DNA from: Thiohalobacter sp. IOR34
GTDB lineage: Bacteria; Pseudomonadota; Gammaproteobacteria; Thiohalobacterales; Thiohalobacteraceae
Length of the DNA stretch: 64,000 nucleotides
Direction: 5' to 3'
NCBI RefSeq assembly: GCF_030406045.1
Contig: NZ_CP128988.1
Location: 779,438-843,437 of the forward strand
This document shows positions 57,402 to 64,000 of the stretch, piece by piece. The stretch's first letter is position 1; every line of letters begins with the position of its first letter. The notes below the pieces were generated by a model. The model did no database searches and had not been told where the DNA came from. It saw only the letters and a program-made list of their open reading frames with translations. Both the position numbers and the translations under genes were made by a program.

Positions 57402-58622
57402 ATGACTATCGAAGTACCGATCTATCTGGACTACAGTGCGACCACCCCGGTCGACGAGCGGGTGGCGGAGAAGCTCTGTGCCTGCCTGACCCGGCGCGGC
57501 GAATTCGGCAACCCGGCCTCGCGCAGCCATCCCTTCGGCTGGAAGGCGGAAGAGCTGGTGGAAGAGGCACGCGCCCAGGTGGCGGCGCTGGTCAACGCCG
57601 ACCCGAAGGAGATCATCTGGACCTCCGGCGCCACGGAGTCCGACAACCTCGCGATCAAGGGTGCGGCCCACTTCTACAAGAAGAAGGGGCGGCACATCGT
57701 CACCGTGAAGACCGAGCACAAGGCGGTGCTGGACACCTGCCGCCAGCTGGAGCGCGAGGGCTACGAGGTCAGCTACCTGGAGCCGGAGGAGAGCGGTCTG
57801 CTGGATCTGGACAAGTTCCGCGCGGCTCTGCGCGAGGACACCATCGTTGCCTCGGTGATGCACGTCAACAACGAGATCGGTGTCATCCAGGACATTGCCG
57901 CCATCGGTGCCATCTGCCGCGAGCGTGGCATCGTCTTCCATGTCGATGCGGCGCAGAGCGCGGGCAAGGTGGAGATCGACCTGAAGTCCATGCCGGTCGA
58001 CCTGATGAGCTTCTCGGCACACAAGATCTACGGCCCCAAGGGTATCGGCGCGCTCTACGTGCGGCGCAAGCCGCGCATCCGCCTGGAGGCGCAGATGCAC
58101 GGCGGCGGCCACGAGCGCGGCCTGCGTTCCGGCACCCTGGCCACCCACCAGATCGTCGGCATGGGCGAGGCCTTCCGCATCGCCAGCGAGGAAATGGCCG
58201 AGGAGATCCCGCGCATCCGTGCGCTGCGCGATCGGCTCTGGGCCGGCCTCAGCGAGATGGAGGAGGTCTATGTCAACGGCGATCTGGAACAGCGGGTGGC
58301 CGGCAATCTCAACGTCAGTTTCAATTTCGTCGAGGGCGAGAGCCTGATCATGGCCCTGAAGGACATCGCCGTGTCCTCCGGCTCGGCCTGTACCTCGGCC
58401 TCGCTGGAGCCGAGCTACGTGTTGCGCGCCCTGGGCCGCAACGACGAGCTGGCGCACAGCTCGATCCGGTTCACCATCGGTCGTTACACCACCGAGGAAG
58501 AGATCGACTACACCATCGAACTGGTCAAGGACAAGGTGGGCAAGCTGCGCGAACTGTCGCCGCTGTGGGAGATGTACCAGGAGGGTATCGACCTGGACTC
58601 CGTGCAGTGGGCCGCGCACTGA
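57402..58622 (+). CDS. iscS: Cysteine desulfurase IscS
   Basis: A 406-residue sulfur donor for IscU and tRNA thiolation. [18 protein letters not shown] lysine in [19 protein letters not shown], and the cysteine loop [23 protein letters not shown] are those of true IscS; the C-terminus [21 protein letters not shown] is the IscS-specific tail that contacts IscU. Directly followed by iscU. Confidence 0.97.
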   Translation: MTIEVPIYLDYSATTPVDERVAEKLCACLTRRGEFGNPASRSHPFGWKAEELVEEARAQVAALVNADPKEIIWTSGATESDNLAIKGAAHFYKKKGRHIVTVKTEHKAVLDTCRQLEREGYEVSYLEPEESGLLDLDKFRAALREDTIVASVMHVNNEIGVIQDIAAIGAICRERGIVFHVDAAQSAGKVEIDLKSMPVDLMSFSAHKIYGPKGIGALYVRRKPRIRLEAQMHGGGHERGLRSGTLATHQIVGMGEAFRIASEEMAEEIPRIRALRDRLWAGLSEMEEVYVNGDLEQRVAGNLNVSFNFVEGESLIMALKDIAVSSGSACTSASLEPSYVLRALGRNDELAHSSIRFTIGRYTTEEEIDYTIELVKDKVGKLRELSPLWEMYQEGIDLDSVQWAAH

Positions 58623-58659
58623 ACCCGATACGTGAACAGAGACTTTCAGGAGAAGCAGC

Positions 58660-59049
58660 ATGGCATACAGTGACAAGGTCATGGACCACTACGAGAATCC
58701 GCGCAACGTGGGTACCCTGGACAAGAACGACAGCAGTGTCGGCACCGGCATGGTCGGCGCCCCGGCCTGCGGCGACGTGATGAAGCTGCAGATCAAGGTC
58801 AACGAGGAGGGCGTGATCGAGGACGCCAAGTTCAAGACCTATGGCTGCGGCAGCGCCATCGCCTCCTCCAGCCTGCTCACCGAGTGGGTGAAGGGCAAGA
58901 CCCTGGAAGAGGCCGGCCAGATCAAGAACACCGACATCGCCGAGGAGCTGGCCCTGCCGCCGGTGAAGATCCACTGTTCGGTGCTGGCCGAGGACGCCAT
59001 CAAGGCGGCGATCAGCGATTACCAGGGCAAGCAGGGCAAGAACGGCTGA
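58660..59049 (+). CDS. iscU: Fe-S scaffold IscU
   Basis: A 129-residue scaffold. Three cluster cysteines are in [25 protein letters not shown] and [15 protein letters not shown]; the HscA-binding LPPVK motif is intact. CAGGAGAAGC precedes ATG. Confidence 0.97.
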   Translation: MAYSDKVMDHYENPRNVGTLDKNDSSVGTGMVGAPACGDVMKLQIKVNEEGVIEDAKFKTYGCGSAIASSSLLTEWVKGKTLEEAGQIKNTDIAEELALPPVKIHCSVLAEDAIKAAISDYQGKQGKNG

Positions 59050-59062
59050 GGCGGAGATCGAG

Positions 59063-59386
59063 ATGGCGATTACACTGACCGACGCCGCGGCGGAACACGT
59101 CCGGCAGTTCCTGGCCAACCGGGGCAAGGGCATGGGCCTGCGCCTGGGAGTGAAGACCTCGGGCTGCTCCGGCATGGCCTATGTGCTCGAGTTCTGTGAC
59201 GAGCCGGCGGCCGAGGACGTGGTCTTCGAGTCGAACGGCGTCAAGGTGGTGGTCGATCCCAAGAGCCTCGTCTATCTCGATGGCACCGAACTCGACTATG
59301 GCAAGGAGGGTCTCAACGAGGGCTTCCGCTTCAACAACCCCAACGTCAAGGATAGCTGCGGTTGCGGCGAGAGTTTCAACGTCTAG
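59063..59386 (+). CDS. iscA: Fe-S carrier IscA
   Basis: A 107-residue A-type carrier with cysteine ligands in [14 protein letters not shown] and the C-terminal DSCGCGESF pair. It starts 13 bases after iscU. Its TAG stop is the first part of a small palindromic element (see next entry). Confidence 0.96.
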   Translation: MAITLTDAAAEHVRQFLANRGKGMGLRLGVKTSGCSGMAYVLEFCDEPAAEDVVFESNGVKVVVDPKSLVYLDGTELDYGKEGLNEGFRFNNPNVKDSCGCGESFNV

Positions 59387-59440
59387 CAGGCTGTCGGACC
59401 CAGCGCAGTAGATCAGACCTGAGACCGACAGGTTGCTAGC
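59384..59440. repeat. 57 bp CTAG-bounded palindromic element between iscA and hscB
   Basis: CTAGCAGGCTGTCGG at 59383 and CCGACAGGTTGCTAG ending at 59441 are inverted repeats of 15 bases with two differences. The inner segment GCGCAGTAGATCAG is shared with 21253-21294. The TAG at its left edge is the stop of iscA. It could form an RNA hairpin between iscA and hscB in the operon transcript. Confidence 0.7.
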
Positions 59441-59456
59441 CCGGCTGGACGGGACG

Positions 59457-60002
59457 ATGTCGAACGAACTGACCCGCAACTATTTCGAGCTGTTCGCCCT
59501 GCCGGAGCAGTTCGAGCTGGATCGCGCGGCGCTGGATGCCCGTTACCGCGAGCTGCAGCGCAGCGTCCACCCCGACCGCTTCGCCAGCGCCGGTGATCAG
59601 CAGCGACGCCTGTCGATGCAGCTGGCAGCGCGCATCAACGAGGGCTACCGGGTGCTCAAGGATCCGCTGGCCCGGGGCCGTTACCTGCTGGAACTGCGCG
59701 GCCTGGAGAGCATCGACGAGCAGGCCACCCATCAGGACGCGGCATTCCTGATGGAGCAGATGGAGCTGCGCGAGGCGCTGGAGGCGGTCAGGGACAGTGC
59801 CGACCCCTTCGCCGCCCTGAACGAATTGCTGGCGCGCATCCAGGCCGGCAGCGAGGCGCAGACGGCCCGTCTTGCCGCGCTGTTCGCGGAACAGCCGGAG
59901 GGGGTGCCGGAGGCGGCCCTGGAGACCCTGCAGCGCATGCAGTTCTTCCGCAAGCTGGAGCAGGAAGCGGAAGAGCTGGAAGCCGAACTCGAAGACCTAT
60001 AG
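59457..60002 (+). CDS. hscB: Fe-S co-chaperone HscB
   Basis: A 181-residue J-type co-chaperone. YFELFALPEQFELDRAALDARYRELQRSVHPDRFAS contains the HPD motif; the C-terminal helical domain (about 85-180) binds IscU. ATG 59457 is chosen; the frame opens at 59433 in the palindromic element. Ends in ...GAC CTA TAG, where the TAG begins the next mobile-like element. Confidence 0.94.
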   Translation: MSNELTRNYFELFALPEQFELDRAALDARYRELQRSVHPDRFASAGDQQRRLSMQLAARINEGYRVLKDPLARGRYLLELRGLESIDEQATHQDAAFLMEQMELREALEAVRDSADPFAALNELLARIQAGSEAQTARLAALFAEQPEGVPEAALETLQRMQFFRKLEQEAEELEAELEDL

Positions 60003-60376
60003 CCTGGATATTGCACCAAGGCGGCCCGAATGATCGGAATACAGATTATCAACCCGGCAACTGAATATGCCGTGTTCAGGGCTTCAGGCCTGTTCCGGGA
60101 CAAGGCGCGGCCCGCCGGCAAGGGTCGGTCTCCTTGCCAAGGGCCGGACGGCATATTCAGTTGCCGGGTTGATAGTATACAAAGCCGGGAGGCTCGCAGA
60201 TGGAGCCTCATGGCGGAGAACAGCTTGTGCCTATTCGATTTCAGGACGCATCTGGCTGCGCATCCTGGCCGATCTCCCTTGAACCATAGCCATGGCTATG
60301 CTTCCGCAGGCGATCGGCCAGGCTGCTATGCCAGCTCCGCCCTGAAAATCAAATCCTTGGTGCAATATCCAGGCTA
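60000..60376. mobile_element. MITE-like element, copy C (377 bp), between hscB and hscA
   Basis: Perfect 22-base terminal inverted repeats, TAGCCTGGATATTGCACCAA at 60000 and its complement ending at 60376, with TA at both outer edges. The interior has a second element at 60047-60174, the GGGAGGCTCGCAGATGG motif shared with copy A, and a nested palindrome: CCTGGCCGATC (60264-60274) / GATCGGCCAGG (60312-60322) around the perfect CATAGCCATGGCTATG (60285-60300). No coding capacity. The first TAG is the hscB stop. It fills the 415-base gap before hscA, which is normally tightly coupled to hscB. Confidence 0.88.
60047..60174. mobile_element. Nested MITE-like element with TATCAACCCGGCAA ends (128 bp)
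   Basis: Perfect 26-base inverted repeats, TATCAACCCGGCAACTGAAT... at 60047-60072 and the complement at 60149-60174. It shares its outer 14 bases with the family at 34753 and 51509. It lies wholly inside copy C and so inserted later. The 76-base core holds no known motif. Confidence 0.85.
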
Positions 60377-60417
60377 GCCAGTGCGCCTGAAGGCGCGACG
60401 CGGAAGCGAAGACACCC

Positions 60418-62307
60418 ATGGCATTACTCCAGATCGCAGAACCCGGCCAGTCCAGCGCCCCCCACCAGCACCGGCTGGCGGCGGGCATCGACCTCGGCAC
60501 CACCAATTCGCTGATCGCCAGCGTGCGCAGCGGTCAGGCCGACACCCTGCCGGACGACCAGGGCCGCCATCTGCTGCCCTCGGTGGTGCGCTATCTGCCG
60601 GACGGTGGCGTGGAGGTCGGTTTCGAGGCCCTGGCGGCGGCGGCCGAGGATCCGCTCAACACCATCGCTTCGGTGAAGCGCTTCATGGGCCGCGGCGTGG
60701 AGGACGTCAAGCAGCTCGGTTCACGCCTGCCCTACGAATTCGTCGCCGCCGAGGGCGGCATGCCGCGCATCCGCACCCTGGCCGGCGAGGTCAGCCCGGT
60801 CGAGGTCTCGGCCGAGATCCTGCGGGTACTGCGCGACCGTGCCGAGCGCAGTCTGGGCGGTGAGCTGACCGGGGTGGTGATCACCGTGCCGGCCTATTTC
60901 GACGATGCCCAGCGCCAGGCCACCAAGGACGCCGCGCGGCTGGCCGGGCTGCAGGTGCTGCGCCTGCTCAACGAGCCGACCGCGGCGGCCGTGGCCTACG
61001 GCCTGGACCGCCAGTCCGACGGGGTGATCGTGGTCTACGACCTGGGCGGTGGCACCTTCGACGTCTCGGTGCTGCGTCTCAACAAGGGGGTGTTCGAGGT
61101 GCTGGCCACGGCCGGCGACACCGCCCTCGGCGGCGACGACATGGATCGCGCCATCGCCCGCTGGATCATGGACCAGGCCGGCATCGCCGACGATGCCGAC
61201 CACCGCCAGATGCGGCGCCTGATGCGTGACGCCTGTGCCGCCAAGGAGGCCTTGACCACCGCCGACAGCGTACCGCTGAAGCTGGAACTGGCGGACGGTT
61301 CCCACTGGGAAGGCGAGCTGAGTCGCGAACAGATGAATGCGCTCGTCGATCAGCTGATCAGCAAGACGCTCGGTCCCTGCCGCCGCGCCCTGCGCGACGC
61401 CGGCATCAAGGCCGACGAGGTGAGCGAGATCGTCATGGTCGGCGGCTCCACCCGGGTGCCGCGGGTGCGCGAGCGGGTCGCCGAATTCTTCGGGCGCCAG
61501 CCGCTCACCGACATCGACCCGGACAAGGTGGTGGCGGTCGGCGCCGCCATCCAGGCCGACATCCTGGCCGGCAACAAGCCGGACGAGGAGATGCTGCTGC
61601 TGGACGTGATCCCGCTGTCGCTGGGCATGGAGACCATGGGCGGCCTGGTGGAGAAGATCATCCCCCGCAACACCACCATCCCGGTGGCCCGGGCCCAGGA
61701 GTTCACCACCTTCAAGGACGGCCAGACGGCCATGGCCCTGCACGTGGTGCAGGGCGAGCGCGAACTGGTCAGCGACTGCCGCTCGCTGGCCCGCTTCGAG
61801 TTGCGCGGCATCCCGCCCATGGTGGCCGGCGCGGCGCGCATCCGCGTCACCTTTCAGGTCGATGCCGACGGCCTGTTGAGTGTCACCGCCGAGGAACAGA
61901 CCAGCGGCGTGCAGGCTAGCATCGAGGTCAAGCCTTCCTACGGTCTCTCCGACAGCGAGATCGAGACCATGCTGCGTGATTCCATGGAACACGCCCACGA
62001 CGACATGGCGCTGCGTCGGCTGCGCGAGCAGCAGGTCGAGGCCGACCGCGTGCTGGAGGCCATCGAGTCGGCGCTGGCCAGCGACGGTGATCAGTTCCTG
62101 TCGGCCGAGGAGCGCCGACGCATCGATCAGGCGGTGGCCGAGCTGCTCGCCGTCAAGCAGGCCGACGATCCGCGGGCCATCAAGCGTGCCATCGAGGCGG
62201 TGGAGAAGGCCAGCGAGGATTACGTGGCACGGCGCATGGACGCCAACATCCGCAAGGCCATGGCCGGCCATCGCATCGACGAATACGAGACCGAGAAGAC
62301 GACATGA
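60418..62307 (+). CDS. hscA: Fe-S chaperone HscA
   Basis: A 629-residue Hsp70 that acts on IscU. ATPase motifs: [45 protein letters not shown]; the substrate-binding domain begins around [29 protein letters not shown]-terminal extension [19 protein letters not shown] is typical of HscA. Its stop overlaps fdx. Confidence 0.96.
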   Translation: MALLQIAEPGQSSAPHQHRLAAGIDLGTTNSLIASVRSGQADTLPDDQGRHLLPSVVRYLPDGGVEVGFEALAAAAEDPLNTIASVKRFMGRGVEDVKQLGSRLPYEFVAAEGGMPRIRTLAGEVSPVEVSAEILRVLRDRAERSLGGELTGVVITVPAYFDDAQRQATKDAARLAGLQVLRLLNEPTAAAVAYGLDRQSDGVIVVYDLGGGTFDVSVLRLNKGVFEVLATAGDTALGGDDMDRAIARWIMDQAGIADDADHRQMRRLMRDACAAKEALTTADSVPLKLELADGSHWEGELSREQMNALVDQLISKTLGPCRRALRDAGIKADEVSEIVMVGGSTRVPRVRERVAEFFGRQPLTDIDPDKVVAVGAAIQADILAGNKPDEEMLLLDVIPLSLGMETMGGLVEKIIPRNTTIPVARAQEFTTFKDGQTAMALHVVQGERELVSDCRSLARFELRGIPPMVAGAARIRVTFQVDADGLLSVTAEEQTSGVQASIEVKPSYGLSDSEIETMLRDSMEHAHDDMALRRLREQQVEADRVLEAIESALASDGDQFLSAEERRRIDQAVAELLAVKQADDPRAIKRAIEAVEKASEDYVARRMDANIRKAMAGHRIDEYETEKTT

Positions 62308-62642
62308 CCCGCATCATCGTTCTGCCCCATGAAGAACTCTGCCCGGACGGCGCCGTGATCGAGGCCAGCCCCGGCGAGACCCTCTGTGACGCCCTGCTGG
62401 AGAACGGCATCGAGATCGAGCATGCCTGCGAGAAGTCCTGTGCCTGCACCACCTGCCACGTCTATGTGCGCGAGGGGCTGGGCTCGCTGAACGAGGCCAG
62501 CGAGGACGAGGAGGACATGCTCGACAAGGCCTGGGGGCTGGACCCGGATTCGCGGCTCAGCTGCCAGGCGGTGGTCGACGACGAGGACCTGGTGGTGGAG
62601 ATACCCAAGTACACCATCAACATGGTCAGCGAAAGCCACTGA
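62304..62642 (+). CDS. fdx: 2Fe-2S ferredoxin of the Isc system
   Basis: A 112-residue adrenodoxin-type ferredoxin supplying electrons for cluster assembly. Ligands in [17 protein letters not shown] and RLSCQAVV. The start overlaps the hscA stop (ATGA). Confidence 0.95.
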   Translation: MTRIIVLPHEELCPDGAVIEASPGETLCDALLENGIEIEHACEKSCACTTCHVYVREGLGSLNEASEDEEDMLDKAWGLDPDSRLSCQAVVDDEDLVVEIPKYTINMVSESH

Positions 62643-62665
62643 GCCCACGCCGCGAGGAGTCTGCC

Positions 62666-62866
62666 ATGAGCCTGAAATGGACCGACAGCCTGGAGATCGC
62701 CATCGCCCTCGACGAGGCCCACCCCGAGGTCGATCCCAAGTACGTCAATTTCGTCGAACTGCGCCAGTGGGTGCTGGCGTTGGACGAGTTTGACGACGAC
62801 CCCGAACATTCCGGCGAGAAGATCCTCGAGGCCATCCAGATGGCCTGGATCGAGGAACGCGAATAG
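62666..62866 (+). CDS. iscX: Fe-S assembly protein IscX
   Basis: A 66-residue acidic protein (LKWTDSLEIAIALDEAHPEVDPKYVNFVELRQWVLALDEFDDDPEHSGEKILEAIQMAWIEE) that binds IscS and iron and moderates the rate of cluster assembly. Last gene of the isc operon, 23 bases after fdx. Confidence 0.95.
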   Translation: MSLKWTDSLEIAIALDEAHPEVDPKYVNFVELRQWVLALDEFDDDPEHSGEKILEAIQMAWIEERE

Positions 62867-62973
62867 CACTGATTCCCGCCCGTCTTTCCCTCGGCTTTGT
62901 GTTACTATTTGATCCCGTTTTTTCAGTACGTTAATCGAATGCAACGGCGCTGGACGCCACCGGGCGAAACAGG

Positions 62974-64000
62974 ATGACCGGGGACAGACTCAATCTGCTG
63001 AATCACGACCGCCGCGGGCTGGAGGCGCGTTTCGCCGAACTCGGTGAAAAGCCCTTCCGTGCCCGGCAGATCCTGCAGTGGATCTACCAGCGCAACGTCG
63101 ACGACTTCGCGGTCATGACCGATCTCAGCAAGGCGCTGCGTGCCCGGCTCGCCGACTGTGCCGAGGTCCGTCCGCCGGAGGTGGTGATGGACCGCGACTC
63201 CGACGACGGCTCGCGCAAGTGGCTGCTGCGTCTGGCCGACGGCAACTGCATCGAAACGGTGTTCATCCCCGGCCCTGACCGAGGCACCCTGTGCGTTTCC
63301 TCCCAGGTCGGCTGCGCCCTCAATTGCAGCTTCTGTTCCACCGCCACCCAGGGCTTCAACCGCAACCTGGAGGTGAGCGAGATCATCGGCCAGCTGCTGA
63401 TCGCCAATCGCCTGCTGGGTGCCGGCGAGGCAGGCGCCCGGCCGGTGACCAATGTGGTGATGATGGGCATGGGCGAGCCGCTGCTCAACTTCGACAACGT
63501 GGTGGCAGCCATGTGGCTGATGCGTGACGACCTCGCCTTCGGCCTGTCCAAGCGTCGCATCACCCTCAGTACCTCGGGCATCGTGCCGGAGATGGACCGT
63601 CTGCGCGAGGCCTGCGACGTCAGTCTGGCGGTGTCGCTGCACGCCACCAACGATGCCCTGCGCGACGAGCTGGTACCGATCAACCGCAAATATCCCATCG
63701 CCGAGCTGCTGGCTGCCTGCCGGCGCTACGTTGGCGACGACGGGCGCCGCCGGGTGACCTTCGAATACGTCATGCTCGACGGCATCAACGACAGCGACCG
63801 CCACGCCCGCGAGTTGCTGCGCCTGCTGGAAGGGGTGCCGTCGAAGATCAATCTGATCCCCTTCAACCCCTTCCCGCACACGCGTTATCGGCGTAGCCGG
63901 CCGGAACGCATCCTCGCCTTCCAGGAGATCCTGGCCCGCGCCGGCATCGTCACCATCACCCGCAAGACCCGGGGTGACGACATCGATGCCGCCTGTGGCC
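62974..64000 (+). CDS. rlmN: RlmN, dual-specificity rRNA/tRNA adenine C2-methyltransferase (3' end beyond window)
   Basis: Frame open to the window edge, 342 codons present. The radical SAM motif is [15 protein letters not shown]; also [54 protein letters not shown] and [15 protein letters not shown]. The last visible residues [14 protein letters not shown] include the conserved methyl-bearing cysteine, so only the short C-terminus is missing. RlmN methylates 23S rRNA A2503 and tRNA A37. It commonly follows the isc operon in gammaproteobacteria. ATG 62974 follows AGG of CAGG; RBS is modest. Confidence 0.95.
   Translation, partial: MTGDRLNLLNHDRRGLEARFAELGEKPFRARQILQWIYQRNVDDFAVMTDLSKALRARLADCAEVRPPEVVMDRDSDDGSRKWLLRLADGNCIETVFIPGPDRGTLCVSSQVGCALNCSFCSTATQGFNRNLEVSEIIGQLLIANRLLGAGEAGARPVTNVVMMGMGEPLLNFDNVVAAMWLMRDDLAFGLSKRRITLSTSGIVPEMDRLREACDVSLAVSLHATNDALRDELVPINRKYPIAELLAACRRYVGDDGRRRVTFEYVMLDGINDSDRHARELLRLLEGVPSKINLIPFNPFPHTRYRRSRPERILAFQEILARAGIVTITRKTRGDDIDAACG

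Overview
This 64 kb window is high-GC chromosomal DNA from a gammaproteobacterium. The evidence is the gene order: glyA-nrdR-rib-nusB-thiL-pgpA, xseB-ispA-dxs, parE/parC, FimX/FimW-like genes, epmB/efp/epmA, and trmJ-cysE-iscRS...hscBA-fdx-iscX-rlmN. The gene mix (DUF3501 with rubrerythrin, RibBX, a tandem cysteine desulfurase pair) would fit a Chromatiales-like or other sulfur-oxidising lineage, but no gene here fixes the species. No rRNA, tRNA, CRISPR array, phage or transposase gene was seen.

Layout. 0.2-9.1 kb: MsrQ, an FMN glutamate-synthase-like oxidoreductase, a PAS-GGDEF-EAL protein, a CBS protein, EttA, a histone-deacetylase-fold hydrolase and a Mut7-C RNase. 9.5-20.3 kb: glyA, nrdR, ribD, ribE, ribBX, ribH, nusB, an opposite-strand aldolase/SDR gene, thiL, pgpA and a retropepsin-like protease. 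20.3-26.6 kb: DUF2788 and pentapeptide proteins, then folE2, queD, dxs, ispA and xseB on the minus strand. 26.6-29.8 kb: rubrerythrin, a heterodisulfide-reductase-like Fe-S protein, DUF3501 and a CNP1-like exported protein. 29.9-46.9 kb: parE and parC interleaved with second-messenger genes (an internally duplicated PilZ protein, a class III cyclase with a TPR lipoprotein, and FimX-like and FimW-like c-di-GMP receptors). 47-49.7 kb: the EF-P modification set. 49.7-54.7 kb: an Mla-like lipid transporter and trmJ. 54.8-64 kb: cysE, the isc operon, and rlmN cut by the window edge.

The most unusual layer is the intergenic DNA. At least five small repeat families fill operon gaps: (1) a CCACGGAATCC dyad family confined to the first 12.8 kb; (2) REP hairpins (GTAGGAGCGG...CCGCGAT), including an array with an exact 82 bp period; (3) a MITE-like family with TAGCCYGGATATTGCACC ends; (4) a second MITE-like family with TATYAACCCGGCAA ends, one copy nested inside family 3; (5) a heptamer family GAAnnCA. 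All three two-ended copies of family 3, plus a smaller CTAG-bounded element, start exactly on the TAG stop codon of a gene (ispA, the PilZ gene, hscB, iscA). This fits TA-targeted insertion that regenerates the stop codon. The best protein candidate for something undescribed is the 833-residue PilZ protein between parE and parC, built from two co-linear copies of PilZ plus an unrecognised domain.
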